NCBI GenBank assembly: GCA_956465555.1 | Contig: OY101116.1 | Location: 1,302,001-1,366,000, forward strand | Length of the DNA: 64,000 bases | Direction: 5' to 3' | Origin: Nitzschia sp. pyKryTriq1 | Lineage: Eukaryota; Bacillariophyta; Bacillariophyceae; Bacillariales; Bacillariaceae | Shown: piece by piece, positions 13,075 through 22,334 of the stretch | Layout of the letters: every line of letters starts with the position of its first letter | Position numbering within the stretch: position 1 is the first letter of the stretch | Translations under genes and position numbers: made by a program | The notes under the pieces: model-generated | What the model was told of the DNA's origin: nothing | Database searches by the model: none | What the model saw: only the letters and a program-made list of their open reading frames with translations

Positions 13075-16000
13075 CTATCCGTCTCGGCGTTCCGGGTTGA
13101 CTGCAGTATTTCGATCCACATTGACCTCACTTGGGACTGGGGTTCCCCGATAAGCGGTAGAGGTTGCGGTTGAAATCAGATTTTTCAGCTCCTGAACAGC
13201 GATAGTAACGTACTGGTTTGTTCTCTTCGTACCCTGTACTTCGTGAAGTAGAACCTCTCTCAAAGTAATGAAATTGTCCTCCATCACTTCGAGTTCTGCT
13301 TTTAATCTCAGTTCTGTCTGGTTGACTAGATTCTCCATTGTCTTTACTTGTTGTCCGGCAAGAAATCTTTGTTCGTCCGCGATACGCCTCATTTGTCGTT
13401 CGAGGTAGTTTACTTGACCATTCCATTCATCGTCGTCCTTGTTGAAGTGGTCGGGGTTTCTTGAGACCCCTAACAGACGCAGCATTGCTCCTTGAAGTGG
13501 TCCTTCTTTATCCTCCGGCCCCGTACTATGAGGTATGTTTCGATTTTTTGAAGCTGCAGCAAGGAAGAACATGATAATGGCAAATAACCCAACGTTCACA
13601 ATAACACTGGCAAGACTGAATGCAATATTGCCAGGTTGTTCGCCCGTGGTATAACCCAGCAACTCTGAGATTGTCCAGGCGAAAATAACCAAAACGGAGA
13701 GCGAGAAAAAGAGAATGGACGCTCGGCTCCAATGCCTGATCCATCGCCCTGGCGACCTCCACGAGCTGTATAGGTCTTGTTTTGTGCCCGAATCATCCCA
13801 AGGGCCGGTTGTTTGAAGCAAGTTTTGGAAAGCCACGAGTTCTGCAATAAGCATTACACGAGCACGCCCGAAAAGGTGTTGGGATCGGAGAAGACACTTC
13901 TCGTACGAATCGGAAGCAATCGCAATGAGCACGTTGAGCAGGACAACGGTGACCAAGAAAGAGTATAAGACGACAAGGAAGACAGAAAACCCAGATGTGA
14001 ACTGCTCCCTTTGAAAACTCCCAAAGTCGCCGAGAAGTATTGTATACACCTGGAGCAAATACTCCGTAGGTTTGCACGCCGCGTCGGTTCCATCGTCGGC
14101 GGCACAAGATGCTGGTGCCAGTAGCGTGAAGAACATTTGCGAGAAAGCCACTACCAGGGTGGCGAGAATCACTGCGAACCAAAGTATATCTTTGGTGATC
14201 TGCAGGATGGCAAGGACAAACGTGGCGAGCTGAATGTTGATTGCCTTGAGGAGACTGAGCACGCGCAACCACAAGAAGCCCGTGGTGATGGCAAGTAAGC
14301 CACGCAAGAATGCCGTATCCTCCATTCCATCCACTAGAATGGAAAAGTATGATCGCATCACAATAGAGGACGCCAGTGCGAGCATAACTGTAAGTGCATC
14401 GATGAGATTCCAGAAGGACAAAAAGTAGCTTCGGGCTCGTGTAGAGATGAGAAAAAGACTGACAGTCTTGCCGATTTCACGAATAATGAAGTAGAAGATA
14501 CCGGTGTTTGCAATGTAGATCCATTGAAGTACCTTGTCCAACGAAGCTCCTTCAATTAATCTGTTCACTGCAAAACGGAAGCCAATAATCATCATGGCAA
14601 GGAAAAGCATATCACAAAGAATGACAGTCACAGCAAAAGGCCGCGAAATCATGCGACCCAAAACTTGCTTCACAATAAGGGTTGTCGATGCATCTTCAAT
14701 CCCGCGCTCGTTGAGAGCCAGAAGAGACGGAACAAAGTCTTGGAGTCGACTTACTGCATCGACCACAAAATGATCGCGGGCAATGTCGTTTGGCTTGGAC
14801 GGGTTCCCGTCTGGTGACGATTTCTGTTTACCCAGCTCGTTAGAAACCGTCTTCAAATAGTCAACAGCTCGTTGCGCGAGTTGACGGTCTCGGGTTTGTA
14901 GAATCTTTGTAAGCCAGGGTCCTACAGAATTCTTGCTGAGCATGATTCGTCGGATGACCGACGTGGACAGTGCGAAATCCCTGTCGCTATCACTGTCAAT
15001 AAGCAGAATAGTGACCATCAGATCGGGGATCGATGCCAGTGTCTCCACTACCGATGAAACAATGTTTACTGAGCCGTATTGCCGTTGGAATTCTTTCAGG
15101 CCTTCGTGTGCTTTGATAAAGTTCTCATTAGTTGCATCGGGTCTGGCCAGGCTTCGACGAAGCAGCGCGGGTGACTGGTATCGCTCCAGCTGATCGAGTG
15201 CAGCTGACAACATGGTCAAAGTGAAACGAGCTTGTGGCGTCAATCTAACGAAACCAGGAAAGACACCATCTCGCGTATCGTCCACGGCCTTTCCTGGGGT
15301 ATGCGTTCCCGTATACTGCTCTCGTCTATTCGTATCCGGCGAGAAGATGGCACTTCGACTGTCACCACGCTCCATGCCGTTTGCTTCTCGGGTAGTTGGA
15401 CTTGCCGCTTGGGCGAACCCACCAGCGATCATCTGAGACGTGCGACCTGCCATTTTAATTGTGGATTCCCACATGTTGCTCACGGCACCCGAGTAAGAGA
15501 AGGCAGACGCGCTGGTAGCGCCTGCATCGTTGGAGATTCCACGTTGATGGGTTTCCTTCACCCATTCGGTCAATGCTTTCTGGAAAGGAATCATACTTTG
15601 ATCATCACGCAACATCATTGCCCCAGGATGTGCCGGCAAAAGGTCGCCCACAAGAAAGCGCAGCACATGCTTCTCCAATTGATTCGACTCGGGGTCATGA
15701 GTCAACTGCATGTTAACCCGAAGAAATTCTCGTGTTTCGACATCGAATTCTTTCGGCACCCCGACCGCAGTTGCTAGGACTTTGTTGCATGACAAGATGT
15801 GGAGAGGTGTCCGTCCCTGCATATCAACTTTCGAAGCATAGCTGTAATGCCCCTTCAAGAATGTCTGGGCTCGAAGTAGATCATCCAAGGTGCTAATGCT
15901 AGCACACAATTCGTGCAAATGCCTCGAAGATTGAATACCCGGAGGCGAAGGAAGCTCGGTATCCGAAAACTTCTGTCGTTCTTTGGCCATGGCATCGCGC

Positions 16001-16689
16001 ACCGAGCCCTGTCGCTCCTTGACTAAAATGTCAAAGTCGTCCTCTTCGTTGCGGTCTTCCTCCATTCCCGAAACGCCAGGCAATATCATTTCCGTCCCAT
16101 GGGGAGACGTCTGCAGTTTGAAACGAAAAATAGGAGAAGTCGGATGATTCTTGGCAGCAGCAACGCTAGGGGACGCTGGCGCTGGATCAGTCTTCTTACT
16201 AGGCGGAGAGAGAGGTTGGGCCTTGAGTCCGCGCTGACGCATTGTACTCATGGCAAAGCGAGGTTTGGGTGAGGGAGACGGCAAATGAGGTTGCTGTAGT
16301 CTCATCGCCGATGACGATGATTCCTTCTTTAACGCGGGTGAATGATATGCTGAGTTGAATGCCGCTGCCACAGTCGGACCTCCCGTATGCTCGACTGAGA
16401 GCTCAGCAAGGGGAACCGAATTCTCTTGATCCTCATTGTCGAAACTGCTCCCTCCTTCTAATTCCGAGTATTTCTTGTTGTTTCGATGAAAAGGACTTCC
16501 GCTACTCGACGGCGACAACTTCGAAGGCGACCATTTGGGGGGAGACCAGTGGCCTGGAGACCATCGTCTTGGTGAATTGCCCTCGGATCGGGGGGACCAC
16601 CGTCGCTTGGGGCTTGCTGCTTGCAGCAGAACCTCTTGGTCTCTTTGGTCGAGAAGGCCGTCACGACCGGTATTAATGGGTGGCACCAT
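13075..16689 (-). CDS. TRP/polycystin-like ion channel with ankyrin-type N-terminus
   Basis: This is an intronless 1,204-aa membrane protein with an ion-transport fold. The first ~250 residues are disordered and Pro/Ser-rich, including a run of RRWSP/KWSP-like units near residues 28-55. An ankyrin-like motif (GRTPLHILSC) lies near 290. A helical region follows, then six helices S1-S6 from about 683 to 930, with a pore loop (YTILLGDFGSF) between S5 and S6; S6 ends LLNVLIAIASDSYEK. Two more strong hydrophobic helices follow at about 990-1045, then a C-terminal coiled coil (about 1075-1190). The pore loop and S6 resemble TRPV/polycystin-type cation channels. S4 has few positive charges, so strong voltage sensing is unlikely. 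Ion preference cannot be read from sequence. Confidence 0.85.
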   Translation of the reverse strand: MVPPINTGRDGLLDQRDQEVLLQAASPKRRWSPRSEGNSPRRWSPGHWSPPKWSPSKLSPSSSGSPFHRNNKKYSELEGGSSFDNEDQENSVPLAELSVEHTGGPTVAAAFNSAYHSPALKKESSSSAMRLQQPHLPSPSPKPRFAMSTMRQRGLKAQPLSPPSKKTDPAPASPSVAAAKNHPTSPIFRFKLQTSPHGTEMILPGVSGMEEDRNEEDDFDILVKERQGSVRDAMAKERQKFSDTELPSPPGIQSSRHLHELCASISTLDDLLRAQTFLKGHYSYASKVDMQGRTPLHILSCNKVLATAVGVPKEFDVETREFLRVNMQLTHDPESNQLEKHVLRFLVGDLLPAHPGAMMLRDDQSMIPFQKALTEWVKETHQRGISNDAGATSASAFSYSGAVSNMWESTIKMAGRTSQMIAGGFAQAASPTTREANGMERGDSRSAIFSPDTNRREQYTGTHTPGKAVDDTRDGVFPGFVRLTPQARFTLTMLSAALDQLERYQSPALLRRSLARPDATNENFIKAHEGLKEFQRQYGSVNIVSSVVETLASIPDLMVTILLIDSDSDRDFALSTSVIRRIMLSKNSVGPWLTKILQTRDRQLAQRAVDYLKTVSNELGKQKSSPDGNPSKPNDIARDHFVVDAVSRLQDFVPSLLALNERGIEDASTTLIVKQVLGRMISRPFAVTVILCDMLFLAMMIIGFRFAVNRLIEGASLDKVLQWIYIANTGIFYFIIREIGKTVSLFLISTRARSYFLSFWNLIDALTVMLALASSIVMRSYFSILVDGMEDTAFLRGLLAITTGFLWLRVLSLLKAINIQLATFVLAILQITKDILWFAVILATLVVAFSQMFFTLLAPASCAADDGTDAACKPTEYLLQVYTILLGDFGSFQREQFTSGFSVFLVVLYSFLVTVVLLNVLIAIASDSYEKCLLRSQHLFGRARVMLIAELVAFQNLLQTTGPWDDSGTKQDLYSSWRSPGRWIRHWSRASILFFSLSVLVIFAWTISELLGYTTGEQPGNIAFSLASVIVNVGLFAIIMFFLAAASKNRNIPHSTGPEDKEGPLQGAMLRLLGVSRNPDHFNKDDDEWNGQVNYLERQMRRIADEQRFLAGQQVKTMENLVNQTELRLKAELEVMEDNFITLREVLLHEVQGTKRTNQYVTIAVQELKNLISTATSTAYRGTPVPSEVNVDRNTAVNPERRDG

Positions 16690-17317
16690 GGTACCGTATC
16701 AGAAGATTTCTTCTGCTGGGACGTAGAGTCTGGAAAAGCAATGACAACAAGCTACAACAAACAACAACAATTCCTTCAAAGTTTATATATTTTTTTGACG
16801 ACAAGACGGCAAGTGCAACAAAAAGGAAAACGATCGGAGTTTGAGAATTTGAAAAATGCTGTGCGGTTAGGTGTCCGTTACCGGTAACAGGTACAGTATC
16901 AGTACAATACCAGTACTGGTACCAGTACCAGCGCCGGTACAGTAGTGATGTATTGGTAGCCAGCTAAAATAATAGTCAGAGCTTGCATCTGTACCGGTTT
17001 TTAAGAAATTGGGGATACCAATACTTCCTTCAAAAGTGGGCTCCCCAACTTCCTCCCTCTTGGTTGGATATTGGCGGCAGCCAGCGGATGGAGCAGTTGC
17101 ACCAAACAATTTTTATAAAAGCAAGGACCAAGAAACAACTACAGTATTTTTTTACTGCCGGTAGAAGTATTGTAATGGTACTCTACTACTACTACTACTA
17201 CTTAGAGATAGAGAGAGTGTGGCAGAAGTAGGTTTATTGTCTCTCTACAACAGCTAGAGCCGTCCTCATAGTCTTCATCCAAAATACAAAACCACATAGC
17301 CCTATATTGCTCCTCCC
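16690..17317. promoter_or_regulatory. Divergent promoter space with GTAC island and CTA microsatellite
   Basis: This 628-bp space lies between the channel gene (-) and the DUF6824 gene (+). A GTAC-rich island at 16875-16950 contains the perfect palindrome GTTACCGGTAAC and GTACTGGTACCAGTACC. A short CTA-repeat lies near 17182-17202, followed by GAGATAGAGAGAG. No gene is seen. Confidence 0.5.
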
Positions 17318-18571
17318 ATGTTCTCCACTCCTATCGCCAAACTAGTCAGTATGAAGAAAGAAGAGTCGTCAGAAGAGGGTTGGATTCCCTTTGACCCCGC
17401 GCCTGTCGATGTGCTTGCAACGAAGTCTAGAAAGTTCAACAAAAATCACCCCGGCAACGTGTACTTCACCAGCTTGGTGAACAGATTCTCCGTCACTCTA
17501 ACAACAAACGCGATGGAAGGGGTCAGGGGAGTTGCCGAGCAAATAGTGAATCACATCTCGGACGAGCGGGGAGGTCGTTTTCTCAAGCCCCGCGACGGTG
17601 AAATAAACCCCACAACCTGCATGGTGATATGTCGAAAAAAAGCTCTGGGCAAGGTGATTCACGCCCTGCGAACGGCATACAAGGCACATTGCCGGGAGAC
17701 GGGCATTCCTATGAGTACTGCGAGTGGTAACACCAGTGGTGACGGCTCTTCGGAACCGCCAACGAAGAAAAAGAAGGTCAGCATTGGCTCCTCCCCCAAG
17801 TCGCAAACATCCACCGGCAGTGCTGCTCCGCGTTCGAAACCTAAAGGTAGACGGCCCAGCTTTGCTGTCGACTCGCTCGCATACAAAGCCAAGGCGGGAA
17901 ACAACCAAAAGATTGCCAAACCTATTTTGAAATTGATATCGGCAGTGTGTAATCAATCCGAGATGGAAACGGCTCATCGAGTCCTCGACATGCCTCTGGG
18001 TGGCCAAACTCTGGAAAGTGAACCAGACGTCGAACGCCTCATGCGATTGCAGCTTCGACATCGGTTTGCTGCCGCTGCCGAGATGGGAATGTCGCCCGTG
18101 GAATTTGCGGCCAAACTACTCAAGCTATGGGACGGTAAGCTGGTGACTGTGAAACGAGAATTCAAACCCAAGAGCCCGCCGGCTGGAAGTAGCCCTGTGG
18201 TGTTCCCCTCAAGCACTACCACCACCACTACGCCGGAAGAAAAATCGACCCCGACTGTTGGGCTCCCAACATCAGCACACGTGCATAGTCCACCGGTATC
18301 GCAAGTACAACTACCTACTACTGGCAGTCTACCATCACCCGACACGGCGATGCAAATTTCAATAACACCCACACCCAAAGTCGAGCCATCAGTCGCCGGT
18401 GTGCCAGTGCCTTCGGTATCGGGGGATGACATGGGTGCTGCTGCTTCTGCACCCGTGTCGGAATCCTCCGCTACTGCTACTGCGAATACGGTGGCTCTCA
18501 TGCCGACGACTATCACCACTACCGACGTGCCGATGACAGATGCAGCAACAATCCCCCCAACGCAGTCCTAA
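17318..18571 (+). CDS. DUF6824 domain protein with long disordered tail
   Basis: A single exon encodes 417 aa. Residues ~20-125 match the DUF6824 pattern common in diatoms: NHPGNVYFTSLVNRF, then EQIVNHI, RGGRFLK, and a final helix KALGKVIHALRT. The usual opening DVLCGRGG is changed to DVLATKSRKFNK, so this is a divergent copy. A basic, nuclear-localisation-like stretch PPTKKKKVS lies near residue 148. The C-terminal ~150 residues are Thr/Pro/Val-rich and probably disordered. DUF6824 proteins have no proven biochemical role known to me; a nuclear DNA-binding or regulatory role is often suggested. It is convergent with LTA4H, with a gap of 125 bp. Confidence 0.8.
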   Translation: MFSTPIAKLVSMKKEESSEEGWIPFDPAPVDVLATKSRKFNKNHPGNVYFTSLVNRFSVTLTTNAMEGVRGVAEQIVNHISDERGGRFLKPRDGEINPTTCMVICRKKALGKVIHALRTAYKAHCRETGIPMSTASGNTSGDGSSEPPTKKKKVSIGSSPKSQTSTGSAAPRSKPKGRRPSFAVDSLAYKAKAGNNQKIAKPILKLISAVCNQSEMETAHRVLDMPLGGQTLESEPDVERLMRLQLRHRFAAAAEMGMSPVEFAAKLLKLWDGKLVTVKREFKPKSPPAGSSPVVFPSSTTTTTTPEEKSTPTVGLPTSAHVHSPPVSQVQLPTTGSLPSPDTAMQISITPTPKVEPSVAGVPVPSVSGDDMGAAASAPVSESSATATANTVALMPTTITTTDVPMTDAATIPPTQS

Positions 18572-18696
18572 CATGAACTACCATAATTTATTTTTGACCA
18601 GGCTAGCTACTTATATTACTATGACTGATTGATGGCTATTGAATTTTATAGTTTAAAGTACCACCAGAACCCTCTGTCCCATCATTGCAACCCTTT

Positions 18697-20640
18697 CTAT
18701 TTCTTGCTAGCTCGAACAAATGCAACGAAAACCCCGGCAACGGCCGCAGCTACACCAGCCACAAGCATAGGATTGACGCCTTTGCGGGCCTCTTCGACTT
18801 GCCCCGACACCCTTAAGTCCTGTGCCACCATTTTCACACAGATTGGATGATAAAAGTCCTTATTGGCGAGAAATGTCGACACGGCCAGTTCTCGACCCAT
18901 TCGTGATTTGTACAAGGCCCGGTACAGAGGGCGTGTGAATTTCATTCGACCCTGTGTAGTGATAAATCGAGTCGCAACAGGCAAAATAGTGACATCTTCC
19001 GCTGGAATCGCCAATTCACAGTATCGATACAATACCTCCGAGTTTCGGGTCGAAGCAATTTGATACAGTTTATTCATGGCTCGAAGCGTGGAAATCTTGA
19101 GTGGTAGTCCTCCGGTCTTAATTTGTAAGTCGTCCAAGAAGCACGTGATTTGGAGAGACGACCATGAGGCCATGACATTCGTAGTGGGAGGAGCCTTGCC
19201 TTCGCGATCGGCCGCGAGCCACAAGGATGCCAGTCTCTGAGAATCAGTCGCCAGTGTCGTGTCCAGTTCGGGCAAGACAGGAGGCATTCCTGTCGTGTGA
19301 AACCATGTTTTCCAGTCAATTTGCTTCAACACATCTTTCTTGGACGATGAATCAAAGTGCTTGATGAAGAAATCTTTGAATTCTTCCGAGGTGAGAACGT
19401 GGGAGGCAAAGCGAGCCACATATGCTTGGAAAAATGCTTCAAACTCGGTGGAGCCTACGAGACGTTCCAGGTACAAGAGCAATGTGAATCCCTTCTCGTA
19501 GGCCACGGCAGAGTACGAATCATCCGGATCTTCGTCGCCAATATCCAAAACTAGACGAGTATTTCGTGGTCTCATTTCCTCCATGGCATCTTGCATATGC
19601 TTGCGGCCGTCAATGGCATCAAAATCCAAGAACTTTGGGTTGTTCTTGATGCGTGCCATGATCTTTCGTTGAAACCATGTCGTCCAGCCCTCGTTCAGCC
19701 AAAAGTGATCCCATGTCGCATTTGTGACGAGATTTCCAGTCCAGGAGTGAGCAATCTCATGCGCCACCACATCAGCGAGAGACCGGTCTCCGGCCAAAAG
19801 AGTGGGTGTCACAAAGGTCAAGCAAGGATTCTCCATGCCGCCGTACGGAAAGGAAGGAGGAAGACACAATAGATCGTATCGTCCCCAGACGTATTCTTTG
19901 CCGGAAATTTCCTCAGCAATCTTTAGGAACTCTTCTGTTTCTGCAAACTCGTAGGCAGCCGCTTCCACTAGGGACGGTTCACTCCAGACAGCACATCGTG
20001 GCGAGATATCTTGCTTTGCCAGCTCCCCCACAGCAATGGCAATCAGATAGCTACTAATAGGAATCGGCTGGTTCCAAGTGTAAACTTTACTGGCATCGAC
20101 CTCCTCGACCGCGTCCAAAAGAGCCGACATGACGCACGTGGCCCATTTAGGGACCGTCACACTTGCCGTATAGGTCATTTTGACCCCACAACGATCCTGA
20201 CAAGGCACCAAGGCACGAGCATGAATGGCCTGGCACTGGGTGAAAAGATAAGGATATTCCTTACCAGCCGTCTGAGAAGGCGGCAGCCACTGCAAGGCGC
20301 TCGATTGCTTGGTGGTGCAGTACACGATGGTGATCTTTTGCTGCGACGAACCCGTCGCATCACCAGGGGAAAGTGCGACTTCCAAGAGCTGACCGAGATA
20401 AGGCTTGCTAACATTCAGTGGGTACAAGATATAATCCAACGGAGCGCCGTCAAAGGTACGGACAGACTGAATCCGCAGACCCGAAGTATCCAAACACAAC
20501 TTCTTGGCGTGGGATTCTGCCGTCTCGACAGTGTAAGTCGCCTCGGCTTGGATGACGTGTTTGTCAAAGTCGATCGACAACGTCCAGTCGAGATGCCTCA
20601 CAACCGCCTCTTCTGGATTGGAGTTTGAAGAACGATCCAT
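18697..20640 (-). CDS. LTA4H: Leukotriene-A4-hydrolase-type M1 aminopeptidase with C-terminal membrane anchor
   Basis: An intronless gene encodes 647 aa. It is a zinc metallopeptidase of family M1, LTA4H/aminopeptidase B branch. The substrate motif GGMEN is at 267-271. The zinc site is HEIAH (His294, His298) with Glu317 in WLNEGW; the surrounding block (PPSFPYGGMENPCLTFVTPT) is close to human LTA4H. The C-terminal helical domain is present. After it the protein adds an uncommon tail: a hydrophobic segment (PMLVAGVAAAVAGVFVAFV) followed by RASKK at the very end. This looks like a tail anchor for the ER or another membrane. Epoxide hydrolase activity cannot be inferred; aminopeptidase activity is likely. 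Confidence 0.93.
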   Translation of the reverse strand: MDRSSNSNPEEAVVRHLDWTLSIDFDKHVIQAEATYTVETAESHAKKLCLDTSGLRIQSVRTFDGAPLDYILYPLNVSKPYLGQLLEVALSPGDATGSSQQKITIVYCTTKQSSALQWLPPSQTAGKEYPYLFTQCQAIHARALVPCQDRCGVKMTYTASVTVPKWATCVMSALLDAVEEVDASKVYTWNQPIPISSYLIAIAVGELAKQDISPRCAVWSEPSLVEAAAYEFAETEEFLKIAEEISGKEYVWGRYDLLCLPPSFPYGGMENPCLTFVTPTLLAGDRSLADVVAHEIAHSWTGNLVTNATWDHFWLNEGWTTWFQRKIMARIKNNPKFLDFDAIDGRKHMQDAMEEMRPRNTRLVLDIGDEDPDDSYSAVAYEKGFTLLLYLERLVGSTEFEAFFQAYVARFASHVLTSEEFKDFFIKHFDSSSKKDVLKQIDWKTWFHTTGMPPVLPELDTTLATDSQRLASLWLAADREGKAPPTTNVMASWSSLQITCFLDDLQIKTGGLPLKISTLRAMNKLYQIASTRNSEVLYRYCELAIPAEDVTILPVATRFITTQGRMKFTRPLYRALYKSRMGRELAVSTFLANKDFYHPICVKMVAQDLRVSGQVEEARKGVNPMLVAGVAAAVAGVFVAFVRASKK

Positions 20641-20822
20641 GGTTATTTATCTCTTCTTCTATCTTTGAACTTGAAAGTATTGAAATGGGAGAAAGAATTG
20701 TGTTCACAATGACAACACCATCGTTGTTTCTCGAAACGAGCCCAGGAGTTCTCGCTTCTGGCTTCTCGCTTCTCGTATCGCTTTTCGCGCGTTGGTGTTC
20801 GGGTCAAAAAAGATACGTTGGA

Positions 20823-20853
20823 CTGGTACCGGTACCAGGTACCCTGGTACGCG
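20823..20853. repeat. Short GGTACC-rich island upstream of LTA4H
   Basis: GGTACCGGTACC followed by AGGTACCCTGGTAC lies about 185-215 bp upstream of the LTA4H start codon. The rest of 20641-21050 shows no gene. Confidence 0.6.
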
Positions 20854-21059
20854 ATTATCGTGGCTACCCCCAACGAACGAAGGACAGACAAGAAGTCGAA
20901 CGAACACCAAATTTGAGCCGATACCGAAGAGATAGAGACGACCGATGGATCTCATAAGATCATCGAGTCGACGACCAATATCGCAACTTCGGATTTCTAG
21001 TTTAATTAGCTTTAAAAGGAACTTTCAAACCCATTCAATGGCGCAACCTAGCAACCCGA

Positions 21060-21540
21060 AGTGGGGAGACTTTCTTCAAGAAAGGATCCAGAAGGAAGGA
21101 TCGTGCAGCAAAAGCTAGTAGCCAGCTACTTATACCGAATTGCCGCCTGTGCGACAAATTCTACATTGGGAACACGCAGCAGAAGTTCAAGACACGCTTC
21201 CAACAGCACTGCACTGGTGTCTGGTCTCTCCTGCAAAGGAATGTACCGAGTAATACCTTTGTCCGCCACATGATGGAGAACCTTCGTGAAGAAAACACTC
21301 CCTACTACAGTCCTCAAATCATTCGTGACATGACCCAAGTTGAATTTTTTATGACAAGCCAAAGCAATCAGTTGTATGAAATCGTTCGGTACCCTGCGCT
21401 GCCAGCTATGCATGGAAGAGAAGCTAGCTATACTACGTGCTTCCTGGCAGCAGCCTGATCTTTTGTTGAATACGGCGAGTGAACTCGACGAAGGATGCAA
21501 GCACAGGACTCGGTTCCATCGTCTCTGTAGATGTGCAGAC
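21060..21540 (+). mobile_element. Fossil C-terminal fragment of a retroelement with GIY-YIG-like end (Penelope-like, tentative)
   Basis: The translated sequence CRLCDKFYIGNTQQKFKTRF resembles the C-x2-C plus YIG..Q..lk.R start of GIY-YIG nuclease domains found at the ends of Penelope-like and related retroelements. A downstream piece reads LRCQLCMEEKLAILRASW and ends CKHRTRFHR, matching the typical closing cysteine/arginine block. Only the terminal part of the element remains, no reverse transcriptase core is seen, and it is broken (at least one reading break). No terminal repeats were found. It looks old. The assignment to Penelope rather than another RT class is uncertain. Confidence 0.55.
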
Positions 21541-22334
21541 TAGCGCTGATGATCCCATACGGGTGAAAAGAGTCCATTGAGTCAATCAATCGGACTGTCT
21601 AGTGTGGCTGACATCGTTCCGGCGCAAGAGAGATTCACTGCTCTCGACCGTCAAGGTAGCAGCTAAATTAGACAGTGCTTACTATTTGACTGACGACATC
21701 TTTGATGTTTCAGCTAGTCAACAACAGAAATACCAAGTCTTCTTCCGATCACTTCGTACGACTAGTAGAGCAGGTACGAGTATCGTACAACAAATTACCT
21801 TGTGTGAGTGCCTTTGCCTCAATGCCCCCAGCAGCAAAAGGGTGCAAAAGGATGACACAAATCCTTTTTCCTACTGGTACTACAATACTTGCACGCCACC
21901 GACCGTACAGAGTAACAAATCCACGAGGATCAGGATCATTATTACGAGTGTACTGTACTCGTACCGGTATTTTTCATGTTGTTGAGTTTTTGACGCGTCA
22001 CAAACGAGCAGCGCTCGACAACAAAATAACACATGGAAGATCGCGCACGTCAAGTCTGGCATAACGAATGTTAACACGGAACTTGGCGTGACAAGGACTG
22101 CGCGTTGAGCTCTAAATAAAATTATTTTGCTTATTCATGTTCGTATAAGCTTATGAAAATTCGGGCTTAATGCCATCGGTTAGATGTTGCACCTTGCGTC
22201 CGGCGGGCGGGGTTCCCAGAAGAAAAGCGCAAACCTGGCGCCTGGCGCAAACGCTCACACTTCATTTTTTGTAGGTTTCGAAAGAAATTTGGACATTGGG
22301 AGTTGCACATTCCATTTGGGGTTGTCTAACCAAG
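21541..22334. other. Intergenic stretch upstream of the FPEK-repeat gene
   Basis: No credible coding frame or RNA gene is seen. GTAC motifs occur near 21756-21790 and 21957-21972 (TACTCGTACCGGTA). TTTTTTGTAG at 22265-22274 could be the 3' splice site of a leader intron for the next gene. Confidence 0.4.

Noticed and set aside
22296-22334. N-myristoylation-like start (MGVAHS) on the FPEK-repeat protein
   Set aside because: The codon at 22296 is TTG; the first ATG is 22335, so no myristoylation glycine follows it.
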